Of a stretch of DNA of 64,000 nt, positions 18,998 to 28,764 are shown one piece after another. The first letter of the stretch is position 1, and every line of letters begins with the position of its first letter. The DNA comes from Ascarosepion bandense (Eukaryota > Mollusca > Cephalopoda > Sepiida > Sepiidae): assembly GCA_037127315.1 (NCBI GenBank), contig JBBBDQ010000421.1, forward strand, positions 988,501 through 1,052,500, given 5' to 3'. The notes under the pieces are model-generated. The model ran no database searches. It was not told the origin of the DNA and saw only the letters and a list, made by a program, of their open reading frames with translations. Both the position numbers and the translations under genes were made by a program.

Positions 18998-19343
18998 ACT
19001 TATTTATCAATGGAACTTTGTCTGTGCGTGTGTATGTGTCTGTGTGTGTGTGTCCGTTACCTATAGACTCCGAAACGACTGAACCGATTTTCTTGAAAAT
19101 TTACACAGTTGTACTATAAGCGTCTGCGAGTGTTCTTAGCTAGATTTTGTGTCGAGGTACCCCCGATAAATATTGAAAATCGATAATCGAAAAAATCGGG
19201 TTATAGAAGTAGTAGTCCGATTTTAATCAAATTTGATACACTCATAGACAAAGACATAAGAAACGATATTCAGAAGTTTCAAGTTTGCAGTTCTTACAAT
19301 AGTGCAGAAAATCGATAATATATATATATATATAAAAGGCAAG

Positions 19344-19397
<54 letters not shown>

Positions 19398-19445
19398 ATC
19401 TGTCTGTATGCCCTTTATACAAATCCACAATTTTTATCCGATTTT
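18998..19445 (+). mobile_element. Helitron-like non-autonomous repeat, copy 3 (3' truncated)
   Basis: Starts ACTTATTTATCAATGGAAC and keeps the whole 5' half including the ATCGAAAA block, then a short (TA)n and a (TG)n tract at about 19344-19394. It stops within AATCCACAATTTTTATCCG, where an unrelated word GACCGTCATTTTTGACAGCA (19446-19465) begins. That word also occurs at 27111-27131 and, inverted, near 29424, so the junction is a rearrangement or insertion. The terminal hairpin and CTAG are absent. Confidence 0.7.
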
Positions 19446-19465
19446 GACCGTCATTTTTGACAGCA

Positions 19466-19767
19466 TGTGTATATTAGTAAACAAATATTTATTTCAATGA
19501 AGAGAAAATATTTTAACAAGTAAAAATTACTGAAGAAGGTAATGCAAAAACAACTTATGACTACATAAAAGTCAATTTCTTTAAATTCTGTGAATGCAAA
19601 AACAAGAAATAATATTTTAATTCACGACGGTCCCATAAACATGCATGATTGAAAATGTACACATATTTCATTCACACTTTCTTTTGTCCTCATTACACAC
19701 ATTTTTTTAATCAATTCACATAAGCCAGGCGATAATGCTACTACGACACAGTCGTTGACTTGGAGTG
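19466..19767. other. Anonymous DNA
   Basis: AT-rich; nothing recognised. Confidence 0.4.
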
Positions 19768-19868
19768 AAAGGGAACGAAAAAACTTTAGAAGGGACCGAA
19801 AAAACAATCCTAAGGCGTAAACCTTTAATCCAGTTCAAAGTGAACCGAACGATAGACGTATCTATCTA

Positions 19869-19870
<2 letters not shown>
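19768..19870 (-). repeat. Diverged single unit of the 155-bp array family
   Basis: Plus-strand words AATCCTAAGGCGTAA, CAGTTCAAAGTGAACCG and CGATAGACGTATCTATCTAC follow the order of the array unit at 6150-7679 (CATCCTAAACAGGG, GTGAACCGGGCGATAG, TCTATCTACT) but with many changes and a missing middle. It suggests an old, solitary copy. Confidence 0.4.

Positions 19871-19944
<74 letters not shown>
19871..19944. repeat. (TA)n microsatellite
   Basis: About 74 bases of TA with a single GTA interruption, abutting the 3' end of the following minus-strand SINE. Confidence 0.95.
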
Positions 19945-19949
<5 letters not shown>

Positions 19950-20158
19950 ATCCGCAGACAAATCTGTTTTGCTGTATCACAGCTCATCAGTACGGTTAGA
20001 CATCCGATTGCTTTTAACCCAGGATTGAAACCCGACCGAATTGGCGTCAGTCGGCGATTTTACCTCTGAGCTATGGGCGCTCGGTAGAAGGCGGCAGACT
20101 TTTAGCTTATGATGTATTATATGCCAATAGCCAGAGTGCTCTAATTCATTACTGTGTA
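19945..20158 (-). mobile_element. Hammerhead-bearing tRNA-derived SINE, copy B (full length)
   Basis: Most complete copy, about 213 bases and bounded by TA repeats at both ends. Minus-strand order: ACAGTAATGAATTAGAGCAC, a 5' leader of about 75 bases, the tRNA-like head with A box TAGCTCAGAGGT (20083-20072) and B box GGTTTCAATCC (20032-20022), AAAAGCAATCGGATGTCTAA, then the hammerhead. The ribozyme at 19995-19952 has CTGATGA and a perfect stem II, but the second core box reads AAAA instead of GAAA. That removes the essential G, so this copy should not cleave. Confidence 0.8.
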
Positions 20159-20288
20159 TATATATATATATACATGGGGGTCGAGTCAAAGAAACTGACT
20201 TTCGTGTGTGTGTGTGTGTGTGGATTCACACAAACAAAATCTCGTGTGTGCGCATTTGTGTGTGTGTGTGAATTCGCAGAAACTTACA

Positions 20289-20326
<38 letters not shown>

Positions 20327-20335
20327 TCAAGTTTA
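20156..20335. repeat. TA and TG microsatellites
   Basis: (TA)n at 20156-20171, then three TG-rich patches up to about 20322 separated by a repeated GA.TCACA/CAGAAA word. Confidence 0.8.
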
Positions 20336-20749
20336 TTCGAATATGTCGCGATCATTGTCGAAAGAAAATTCAATAGATTTTACAAGTGTTTTACGTCAAA
20401 TTAAATTCTCTACAAATTCGGTGAATCCCCAAATGAGGGAGGATACCATTCCCAATTTTGCGTGACACTCAGTAATAGTTTTAAATACTAAATATAGGTG
20501 TCTTGTCGTGAAGTAATGTTTGACGACTATTACAACTGTGTCCCAAATTTATAATCTTGTGTCAGTTTAGGTGAAGTTTAGTAAACATTTTTATTTACGA
20601 GAGAATATCCAGATTATTTCCTTTCAAACGAAATGTTTAATGTAGATTCAATTGATCAAAGAAAATGCAAGAAACATTAAACACATTACGGTTAGCTTAT
20701 TGGTGCGCTCTACCAATCGGGAAATGAAACCTTTGCCTACGATCTAAGG

Positions 20750-20750
<1 letters not shown>
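20336..20750. other. Anonymous DNA
   Basis: An ATG at 20343 opens about 40 codons (MSRSLSKENSIDFTSVLRQI onward) to a stop at 20465. The composition is less biased than neighbouring frames, but there is no recognisable domain, so it is not called. Confidence 0.35.

Positions 20751-20804
<54 letters not shown>
20751..20804. repeat. (CA)n(TA)n microsatellite
   Basis: Compound dinucleotide tract next to the mariner-like end. Confidence 0.9.
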
Positions 20805-20808
<4 letters not shown>

Positions 20809-21091
20809 GATTTAAAAGTAACTCCCAATTATAAAATAGTAATAATTTATTTATTGACTATAATTTTTACTAGAAATGGATATGAGAGTAAAGCGTTTAT
20901 GGAGTTTTATTTAAATAAACGTCAAATGATTTCTCCAGGAACATTTGTGGTATAGAAGACGTAACTTTTTGTATTCGGCCTTCAAGTTCTTCCAAAGTCT
21001 TGATTTTTATTTGCTTCTTTAACTAAATACAAAGAAAAAAAGTCAACTGGTGTTAAGCCAGGATTCCTGGGTAGCCACTTTTCAGTCATCT

Positions 21092-21094
<3 letters not shown>
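20805..21094 (-). pseudogene. Mariner-like transposase C-terminus and terminal repeat
   Basis: On the minus strand, ATG ACT GAA at about 21090 reads MTEKWLPRNPGLTPVDFF, matching the catalytic-domain motif W.PRSPDLTPLDFF of mariner-like transposases (the third catalytic residue lies in PDLT-type context, here changed to PGLT). Downstream a frameshifted stretch reads RIQKVTSSIPQMFLEKSFDV, a typical C-terminal end. The element ends with GGGAGTTACTTTTAAATCAC (20826-20807), a terminal inverted repeat. Everything upstream of the motif is missing and replaced by (TA)n at 21095, so only the 3' end survives. Confidence 0.7.

Positions 21095-21132
<38 letters not shown>
21095..21132. repeat. (TA)n microsatellite
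   Basis: TA run separating two transposon fragments. Confidence 0.95.
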
Positions 21133-21135
<3 letters not shown>

Positions 21136-21285
21136 GGATGCAGGTTAGTGAGATAGGAGATGACTATTGACTTTACATTTAAATTCTTGGAGATTGTAGC
21201 TGTCGGAGAAGCAAGTCAATTGAAGGAGAATTCCATAGGCGGGAAGTGCGAGAAAAGAAGCTTATGGAGAAGATTTTTTGTTTAC
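21133..21285 (-). pseudogene. CR1/I-like LINE C-terminal fragment
   Basis: Minus-strand reading gives an SFFSRTSRLWNSPSIDLL-like string followed by CSDSYNLQEFKCKVNS-like residues, corresponding to the better preserved copy at 30529-30813 (SFFPRTSLLWNSLPHACFP). It is bounded by TA tracts on both sides and contains no complete domain. Confidence 0.65.

Positions 21286-21378
<93 letters not shown>
21286..21378. repeat. (TA)n(TG)n microsatellite
   Basis: Compound tract of about 90 bases; the overlapping open frames are repeat translations. Confidence 0.95.
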
Positions 21379-21429
21379 TGATGGGCTTATTGTCATATCT
21401 AATATTAATGGCTCTCTGTAATTTAAATT

Positions 21430-22408
21430 ACAAAAAAGTAAGAATGGCTTTTAAATTACTTGGATTTATAATAGATATTTTTTCAAATTTTAAAATAATG
21501 AATTTTCTGGATATTCTTTGAACCGCTCTAATAATGATTTTAAGCCATATTATACAATTAGTGAATCTCCAATACACATTATTGTCGATTCTAACCATCC
21601 TCACCAAATGATAAAACAAATTCCCACAACAGTTAACACTAGGATAAATAAATTATCCTCCAATAGCAAAATATTTAATGATAATAAAATCCCTGATTAT
21701 AAAACTCTAAAAAAGTGGATTTAAACAGGAATTAATTTATCCACCCCGCCCCGCACTCAATGAAACTAATATTAACTAACAATAGTAAAAGAAAATTTTT
21801 ATGGTTCAACCTTCCCACTTGCCAATTGTCTAACATTAATATTGGTCAATATTTTCTGAAATTGATCGATAAACATTGTAATTCTAACAACCCACTAAGT
21901 AGGATCTTTTAATATAGAAAAACATTAAAAATTAGTTATTCTTGTACGAGTAATATCCACATCATCATTAATTTTCATAAAAATAAAATAATACATAATT
22001 TTTATAATACTCACCAAATAAATACAAATCTCCCCTGTGATTGTACAATTAAGGATAACTATTCCTATCGAATATGATAAAGAAAAAAAAGTATGTTTTG
22101 GAATTTCTGCCGGACCTTGGAAACAGATTTTATAATCATAAATATTCCTTCTCTAGATCTCCACCTTAAATCCCAGATAGTCTAAATACTTCTTGGAATT
22201 AAAAGATAGAAGACTCTCTCCACAGATCAAATGGAAGATCGTAGGTAAATTACAAACTCCTATTAGCTTTAGAAATAGATGGAACCTATGCTTATATGAC
22301 AAAATAAAAATAATTCAATTTAGTGATAATAACCAACTTTTAAAACAACGAAATGAAGTGATTTTTAAATGTCATCACGGAAATAGACTTAAATCACCAG
22401 TTTGGTAG
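21430..22408 (+). pseudogene. Penelope-like element ORF, second copy (RT end, linker and GIY-YIG end)
   Basis: Plus strand, several frames. NFKIMNFLDIL near 21490 is the post-catalytic RT motif. From 21575 IHIIVDSNHPHQMIKQIP and RINKLSSNSKIFND match the PLE SNHPPxIIKQIP and LSSNxxIF motifs. From 21790 RKFLWFNLPTC and IGQYFLKLIDKHC follow, then KISYSCTSN near 21935 and a CDC segment near 22038. The last frame (22193-22408) reads WKIVGKLQTPISF, then LCLYDKIKIIQF and LLKQRNEVIFKCHHGNR, matching the end of the GIY-YIG endonuclease region (ClC..EK..I, N.R.E...KCRH.N). The CLC cysteines are partly lost. Stops and frameshifts show it is inactive. PLE RT plus GIY-YIG proteins normally copy the element into telomeric or microsatellite-like targets. 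Confidence 0.82.
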
Positions 22409-23251
22409 GATTAAAATATTTTTCCTTACCAATAATTTTCTAGCAAATTCAACTTTTTCTCTATTGCGAAGCTGATCCTTTATTTTTATTTTATTTATTT
22501 TTTATTTTTATCTTCTTATTATTATTGTTATTTTTATTTATACATGTATTTCTTTTCTTTTTTCGTTTTTCGATTTTTTATTTATACTTGTATGTTTTGA
22601 GTTTTTTGTTTTGTTATGTTAACCACTTGTGACAATATTTAATTGTTGTTTTTACTATATTGGCGCCTTGTATCAGTATTAAATTTAATGAAGATCTTTT
22701 CTTATTTCTTGTGAACCTCTAATTATTATTCCTAGTTTTTAAATTGTTAAAAAATATTTTAATTCTTAAAATCTTTTTTTCAATTTTTAAAAATTTTTGT
22801 AATAGCTAATTATTTGTGACTGTAAGTATATTATCTGTCTTTCTTTCTTTTTATTTCCTTTATTTTTTGTTATAATTTTTATTTGTTTCTTGTTTTTAGT
22901 TTGTTTTTTTATTTTTTATTTATTTTTATTTTGTATTATTTTGTATTCTTATTGTGTGTTATTACTGTGTGTTTATATGTTTTCTTATAATTATATGTTT
23001 GTGCGTTTATTTTGTGTATGGCTATATCTATCCTCCTATTTTGTGTCTGTATATATATTTTTCCTTAAATGTTTTTGTGTGTATGAGTGATTTGGTGAAT
23101 GTATTCTTTATTCTGTGTGTGTGATTTGATGTATGTATTCTTAATTTTGTGACACTTCCGGTTTAAATGCATACACATCTTCTCTTCACCTAACCTATTT
23201 CCTCTCTGTAAAAAAATCGTTTTTTGAATATATTGAGTGAAATGTAATATT
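22409..23251 (+). other. T-rich DNA downstream of the PLE
   Basis: Very T-rich with runs of TTTTATT-type words and TG-rich patches. Probably PLE 3' non-coding sequence grading into anonymous DNA. The frame 22890-23090 is a low-complexity hydrophobic translation. Confidence 0.4.
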
Positions 23252-23320
23252 TGATTTTCCTCGGTTTGACAAAGCAGGTTGTAATTTTTACAACTGCCGA
23301 AATAAATTCGGGATTTATAA
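23252..23320 (+). repeat. Dispersed 70-bp repeat with two small hairpins, copy 2
   Basis: Counterpart of 2744-2813. GCAGGTTGTAA and TTACAACTGC form one stem with a single bulged G and a TTT loop. CCGAA and TTCGG form a second stem around ATAAA immediately after it, followed by GGGATTTATAAC. Function unknown. Confidence 0.6.
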
Positions 23321-23365
23321 CTTCTCAATAACAAATATAGTGCTGGTGTTAATAAGCAGAGCTGT

Positions 23366-23368
<3 letters not shown>

Positions 23369-23422
<54 letters not shown>
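23369..23422. repeat. (TA)n microsatellite
   Basis: TA run of about 54 bases. Confidence 0.95.
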
Positions 23423-23427
<5 letters not shown>

Positions 23428-23489
23428 GTTACAGTACTAACAACCCTCTCATATCAAATTTTACCTACTAACACACCACAAACTATAAT

Positions 23490-23785
23490 CAAATCTAATT
23501 TCAAGTGAAACTCCCTTCCATACACTTGTTTTCTCGACAGCTACAATCTCCAGGAGTTTAAATGTCAATAGACACCTCCTAACACACTAACTCGCATTCA
23601 TTCTCTCAAACACCCTTCCCATCTACCCATCCTCGCTATCTTTACCCGTCTATCACCCTCCTTTTGACATTACCTATATCTAACCACTCTTTCCAATCAC
23701 TTTCCCGTAAGTAACCCCCTGCGCAATAGTGGCAATGGAATGCCTTGCTTGGCGTGAAATGATTAAAAAAATTGACATTAATTTG
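23490..23785 (+). mobile_element. LINE 3' end (CR1/I-like family)
   Basis: Starts within the end of the ORF (ACTCCCTTCCATACACTTG, then CTACAATCTCCAGGAGTTTA, the frame-damaged YNLQEFK region), runs through a C-rich 3' UTR and ends with AACCCCCTGCGCAATAGTGG, AATGGAATGCCTTGCTTGG and ATGATTAAAAAA. The tail matches 30408-30475 (minus) and the general form of the array-element tail at 8220-8280. Confidence 0.7.
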
Positions 23786-23880
23786 ATTTGTTTTCAACTA
23801 AAATTCACATTGAAGAGAAAAAAATGGAGAAAAATACTCTCACCACCCCCCAAACACGCACACAAAATATTTTGTTACAT

Positions 23881-24187
23881 CAGTCAGTTAAGTGCCATAC
23901 GTGATACACGCTTGGGCGATCATGTCTCGAAAGAGGCATGACTGACTGGGCAGAAGATTATCCCGCAGTAGGTTGCCATTGCTTTCTGCGGTAGACTGGT
24001 TGCCGTCCAAGGCTATAGAACCCAATCTGTCTTGTGATTTAACCCATAACTGGAGGGAAGAGACGGATTAATACCTTTCCCAAGGGTATTTGCGCGTAAG
24101 TGAATGCAATGAATTCTACTGGGATTCGAACTCGGTTCCCCGATTTCTCGTTCCGAGTCGATATCCAATGCACTACAACGCACATTT
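23881..24187 (-). mobile_element. OR-type SINE, copy 3
   Basis: Full-length minus-strand copy from CAGTCAGTTAAGTGCCATAC (3' end at 23881) to the head complement ACTACAACGCACAT. The B box complement GGATTCGAACTCGG is intact. The 3' hairpin remains (CATGTCTC with GAGGCATG, one change). Flanks show an imperfect TTTG..ACAT duplication. Confidence 0.85.
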
Positions 24188-24341
24188 TGCGACATACGTA
24201 TTATTAAATGTGTAATTTTTTTTTCATTGGAAATACTCAGCTATTCGGAATATGAGAAGCTAATGTTAAGTTTTTGTCAATTCTTCTATTATTCTGTATT
24301 CAAGATGATCAAAAATTCCATGAAGCACTCAATACTGAAGT

Positions 24342-24436
24342 GTCAGTTAAGTGTCATACGTGATATACACTTGGGCGATCATGTCTCTTTCGAGTCATGA
24401 CTGACTGGGCAGAAGATTTTTCCGCAGATACACACT
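24342..24436 (-). mobile_element. OR-type SINE, copy 4 (3' third only)
   Basis: Matches only the 3' end: GTCAGTTAAGTGTCATACGT through GACTGGGCAGAAGATT and TTCCGCAG. It is 5' truncated, consistent with incomplete reverse transcription. Confidence 0.8.
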
Positions 24437-24591
24437 ACGCCACAACACACAGCCAATAACATACACGTTAATAAACAATGGCGACCCTTTAGATGGGACG
24501 TGTCTTTACTATTCGACCACAGTAAACAAAGTTGAATTAAACTCATATAAATAAGCATTTTTTTAATTTCTTTAGAACATCCATATCTTCT

Positions 24592-24749
24592 CTGGTTCGT
24601 ATTCTAATGTACACAAACGTTAAAAAAAAAAAGAATTTTTTTTTTCGAAATTTTACGGAAAGTTACGAAATGGTATTAACCGACATTTGTTTGAATAATT
24701 TTAAATTTCCGTAATATTTCGTAATGTTTACATTAGGATACGAATCAGG
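24592..24749. mobile_element. Small palindromic MITE-like element
   Basis: The ends are inverted: CTGGTTCGTATTCTAATGTA at the left and TACATTAGGATACGAATCAG at the right, about 28 bases with three differences. Inside, CGAAATTTTACGGAAA.TTACGAAATGG is partly complementary to TTTCCGTAATATTTCG. It has no coding capacity. A related piece in opposite orientation lies at 25003-25047. Confidence 0.55.
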
Positions 24750-24810
24750 AAAATGTGTATTTGTATGACTTAATTCAACTTTGTTTCAACTTGTTTACCT
24801 TTGTTTTTCT

Positions 24811-24890
24811 GTGGTCGAGAGAAATGACACGATAAATCTAATTGCGGTATATGGGTGTTGCAGGTTCGAATCCTGCCGGAAGATAGATAT
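24811..24890 (+). mobile_element. tRNA-like sequence between inverted MITE pieces
   Basis: GTGGTCGAGAG (24811-24821) resembles an A box and GGTTCGAATCC (24863-24873) is an exact B box followed by TGCCGG. The downstream AAGATAGATATTTTC does not complete an acceptor stem with the 5' side. A tRNA pseudogene or SINE head is most likely. Confidence 0.5.
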
Positions 24891-25002
24891 TTTCTTAACA
24901 AGATTTCTCGAATATTCAGGTTAGTGGATATATATAAATGTAATGTTTTATCATAGAAAAACAGACTATCCACTCAAATATTAAAAATAATGTTCAAATA
25001 AA

Positions 25003-25490
25003 TAAATTTGAATAAATATGTCGGTTAATACCATTTCGTAATATAAACTATGATGTCTTCTATTAGCGTTTATCTTAATGGGCTTTGGAGAATGTAAGTC
25101 AAGCAAGGTATCTGTGTTAAAGGAACACAAAGTAATTTTATTGAATCATGTCCGCAACAAATCAAGTGGCGCTCCCGTAATGGAACGAGGCGTAACTGAA
25201 TAAAAAAATAACATTGGTTCTATGAATGCAATCGTCAAAGCCGAAGTTCTTCATCGATGCATGCGATTAGCTCAAGCTGAGACTAACATCATGTCACGGA
25301 AAGGATGCTTTTCTTTCATTTCGTTTTCATCTTCAACCAATTTGATCTCTTCATGTCCTTCAATGCTTTTCCAACATTTTCCAACTTGCTTCTTATTCGC
25401 TGCTCTCGTTTCTTTGCCTTCAGCCATTGTACGCCCGGCTTCTCAATATCACAGAGACTTTAAAAGAAAGACAGAAACTTAAAAGAGTTA

Positions 25491-25496
<6 letters not shown>
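25003..25496. other. MITE fragment followed by anonymous DNA
   Basis: 25003-25047 is an inverted partial copy of the 24592-24749 element (ATGTCGGTTAATACCATTTC). From 25050 on no repeat is recognised. A frame at 25222-25482 (86 codons, starting MNAIVKAEVLHRCMRLAQAE) has fairly ordinary composition but no recognised domain; I leave it uncalled. Confidence 0.4.

Positions 25497-25542
<46 letters not shown>
25497..25542. repeat. (TA)n microsatellite
   Basis: TA run abutting the Helitron-like copy 4 terminus. Confidence 0.95.
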
Positions 25543-25544
<2 letters not shown>

Positions 25545-26063
25545 TAGCAGTATAGCCCGGCATTGCTCGGGTGTAATGAAAGCTTTAAAACTAATCCATG
25601 GTCCTGGAGCTCAGACACTTTGGACGTTGGCACGAAAGACTAAAAAGCAATAGTTGTTTCCAGTTAAAGCGAAACCGTACACTGAAAGAAAAATGAATGG
25701 ATGTAAGTCAAATTTTGATTTCCTGGTATCGATATCAAATTTTCTGCACTATTGTAAGAACTGCAACTTTGAAACTTCTGAATATTGTTTCTTATGTCTT
25801 TGTCTATGAGTGTATCAAATTTGATAAAAATCGGACCATTCCTTCTATAACCCGATTTTGTCGATTATCGATTTTTTATATTTATCGGGGGTACCTCGAC
25901 ACAAAACTTAGCTAAGAACACTCGCAGACTCGCAGTTGTACTATATGCAACTGTGTAAATTTTCAATAAAATCTGTTCAGCCGTTTCGGAGTCTATAGGT
26001 AACGGATACACAGACACACAGAGACACACACACACACAGACAAAGTTCCATTTATAAATAAGT
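25543..26063 (-). mobile_element. Helitron-like non-autonomous repeat, copy 4 (long subtype, no internal microsatellite)
   Basis: Minus strand from ACTTATTTATAAATGGAAC at 26063 to the hairpin and CTAGT complement ACTAGCAGTATAGCCCGG at 25543. It belongs to the long subtype with the CTTACATCCATTC block, but the segment with TA and TG repeats present in copies 2 and 5 is absent, joining GATATC directly to the TTTTCTGCACTATTG block. Confidence 0.75.
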
Positions 26064-26106
26064 TTCGATATATATGTGAAAAGTGTATGTATATAAATAT
26101 AAATAT

Positions 26107-26169
<63 letters not shown>

Positions 26170-26170
26170 A
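26064..26170. repeat. (TA)n microsatellite
   Basis: The TA tract at about 26110-26166 follows a short TATA-rich lead. Confidence 0.9.
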
Positions 26171-26660
26171 TTTGTTATATATATTATATTATATTATTTA
26201 TATATTATACATGCGTGGTACTTATTTGAAAACGCTCAATATCAGTGATAGAGCTGACATATTCATTTAGATAGGTGTGAGTTTGTAACCCGGGGTTGTG
26301 GTCGTCAGACAAACTGATTAATTTTTTTAAAAATTGGTTATATGTAGGGTTGCGTATATTCGTGTATTTTTGTGGAAGTGGGGGGAAATCTGTCGTCATG
26401 ACAGACGCAGACATATATATATACATTTGTACACCTACTGACGCGCGCAAGGACACACACACATGCGCGTTCGCCCACTGGGGCTTGCATAAACATATAT
26501 ATGAGAATCGTGCGGTGCTCGGCATATATATGTGTGCATGGATAAAAAAAAATACGTTATTTTAATACTACTTTACTTAAGCATTTTAAATCGGGATAGT
26601 TTTAAATATATTTCTTCAGTGTTTGTTCTTTAATTATTTTTAACAATTACTAATTGTATA
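26171..26660. other. Anonymous DNA
   Basis: Contains CTCAATATCAGTGATAGAG near 26235, found again near 37962 in the same orientation as CTCAATATCAGAGATAGAG; an unidentified dispersed repeat is likely. A CG-containing patch lies near 26440-26480. No gene. Confidence 0.4.
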
Positions 26661-26665
26661 TAAAT

Positions 26666-26928
26666 GTGTGTTCTGTTGCTGTGGATATCGGCTCGGAAAG
26701 AGAAATTGGTGAGCCAAGTTCGAATTCCAGTTGAATTCGTTACATTCACTTACACGTAATTAACCTTGGGAAAGGTATTAATAAGTCTCTTCTCCCCCCG
26801 GCTATGGGTTAAATAGCAGAAACGATTCGCTTCTATAGCCTTGGTTGGCAACCGGTCTAACGCAAAAAATAATAGCAACATACTGCAGGAAAATCTTCTG
26901 CCCGGTCAGTCATATCTATTTCGAAATA
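26666..26928 (+). mobile_element. OR-type SINE, copy 5, 5' part of an interrupted copy
   Basis: Head from TGTTGCTGTGGATATCGGCT (start of head degraded), B box AAGTTCGAATTCC, body to CATATCTATTTCGAAATA at 26911-26928, the diverged 3' hairpin region. The last 65 bases of the SINE are found at 27331-27395. Confidence 0.85.
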
Positions 26929-27139
26929 GGGCGCCTCGAGGTGGTGTAATGGTTAGCAAGCTTATCTCGCTAGAATCATTAGAATTGAGTAGAGAGTTTG
27001 ATCCTAACTGGGTGTCCCATACTTTCGGCCTTGTAAGATACTCAGTCGTAGGTACATCAATATTTGTATTGCCGTCATTTTACACGGCATATCGTTATAA
27101 TTATTTTACCGTCATTTTTGACAGCACTGGTTTAATCGC

Positions 27140-27176
<37 letters not shown>

Positions 27177-27330
27177 TAATAAAAATAGAAAATAATATAA
27201 TTGCGAAAATACTTTGCCAAATAGATAATGAAGCGTATTTATTTATTCTCACAGTGTGTGAAATCATATGAGAATGATGCTAAACAAAAGTTTTTTTTGT
27301 GCCACATCTAAACTGCGCTTAGAAAATCAC
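26929..27330 (+). mobile_element. tRNA-headed element inserted in the OR SINE
   Basis: Bounded by an 18-bp direct duplication, CATATCTATTTCGAAATA, at 26911-26928 and 27331-27348. The insert opens GGGCGCCTCGAGGTGGTGTA; TGGTGTAATGGTTAGCAAG is an A-box-like segment and GAGTTTGATCCTAAC a B-box-like segment. It continues with CCGTCATTTTACACGGCATA and CCGTCATTTTTGACAGCAC, an (AAT)n tract at about 27142-27172, then ATAATTGCGAAAATACTTTG. The middle and 3' parts match 28765-29525 on the minus strand. No coding capacity. A second SINE family is the simplest reading. Confidence 0.75.
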
Positions 27331-27395
27331 CATATCTATTTCGAAATATTATCGCCCAAGCGTGTATCACGTATGGTACTTAACTGATTGATATA
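27331..27395 (+). mobile_element. OR-type SINE, copy 5, 3' part
   Basis: Duplicated target followed by ATCGCCCAAGCGTGTATCAC and GTACTTAACTGATTG, the normal 3' end of the SINE. Confidence 0.85.
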
Positions 27396-27937
27396 AATGT
27401 GTGAAAAATTATCAGGATTTTTGGAAATTGTTATGTCATTATATTTAACATTCTATTTGTTTCTTTATCTCTTTTTATAGTTGCAACTAATTCGCGCTGA
27501 GTAAGAGGATATAGCAACCGCTGCGTCGTGACAAAATGTAGCGATAAGATTTAAATAAAAAAAAAACTAATTAAAATTTAATAAAACTCAGCTACACCGA
27601 TGGAACTTCTACGTGTATTGACAAATAAGATTATCCGTTATCGCATGCATATTCTCTTCTCTCACACAATATCTTCTGCATGTTCTCATTCTCTTTCTTA
27701 TCCCTCGAAATGTGCATTTTATGCCCATATTATACAAACATGGATTAAATTTTAAATGTGAAAATGAATTTCAGAAATATTTTCTTCTTTATTTTCTATT
27801 TTTACTTTTCTCTTTATTGCAATAAATAGTTTTAATAGAGTCCAAATTTTACACTTTTTCAGGTCTACATGCTTTCTTGTCATTCTTTCATTGTCTCTTG
27901 ATATCAGTAAATCTGTCTGGACTACAAAACCGTTGTT
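27396..27937. other. Anonymous AT-rich DNA
   Basis: No recognisable genes or repeats. Confidence 0.4.
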
Positions 27938-27950
27938 AGTATACTATAAT

Positions 27951-28254
27951 CAGTCAGTCAAGTGCCATACGTGATACAACGCTTGCGGCGATCATGTCTC
28001 GAAAGAGACATGACTGACTGGGCAGAACGTTATCCCGCAGTAGGTTGCCATTGCTTTCTGCGGTAGACTGGTTGCCAGCCAAGGCTATAGAACCCAATCT
28101 GTCCTGTTATTTAACCAATAACTGGAGGGTAGAGACGGATTAATACCTTTTCCAAAGGTATTTGCGCGTAAGTGAACGCAATGAATTCAACTGGAATTCA
28201 ACTCGGCTACCCGATTTCTCGTTCCGAGTCGATATCCACTGTACCACAATGCAC
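27951..28254 (-). mobile_element. OR-type SINE, copy 6
   Basis: Full-length minus-strand copy with an intact 3' hairpin (CATGTCTC, GAAA loop region, GAGACATG). Flanked by AGTATACTATAAT (27938-27950) and AGTATACTGTAAT (28255-28267), a 13-bp target-site duplication with one difference. Confidence 0.9.
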
Positions 28255-28267
28255 AGTATACTGTAAT

Positions 28268-28760
28268 ACGTTTACGAAATTCGTATATTCTACATAGCTT
28301 TGAATCAACTGTTGCTTTTTTTATGTACTATACAGACTTAGAAATAAACTGAAAGAATAATATTAAAACAAAACAAAGGTTCTAAATTATTTAATAAAAC
28401 TTATTTCAATGTTATAAAATATTCAGTGCTGTATTTATAAACCGTTAAAAAAAAACGTTTTAATACATTCTTTTAGAGTAGACATTCTGTGTTAGGATTT
28501 TATTGTGTTCCTGTATGTGTGTGTATACGGTTTGAAATATTTTCGCTTCAATGCACGCGAAATATTGCATGAAATATGCGAATGGCTGGGTTACGATAAT
28601 TGTTCAAATTTATCTTAGTGAATTTAATCGAACAGGGAAAACTATTTTCTGCTTAAACATTTTTATCGTTTGATTGAACATGTTTTATTTTACTGTAAGA
28701 TTTAAAAATCGTAATTTACTACAAATAAATCATGTTAAATTTAATGAAGCTATGACTTAA
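28268..28760. other. Anonymous AT-rich DNA
   Basis: Nothing recognised apart from A runs and a short TG patch near 28514. Confidence 0.4.
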
Positions 28761-28764
28761 ACTT

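Noticed and set aside
25222..25482. 86-codon frame as a gene
   Set aside because: Composition is fairly normal, but no domain, splice context or similarity could be recognised; could be chance.
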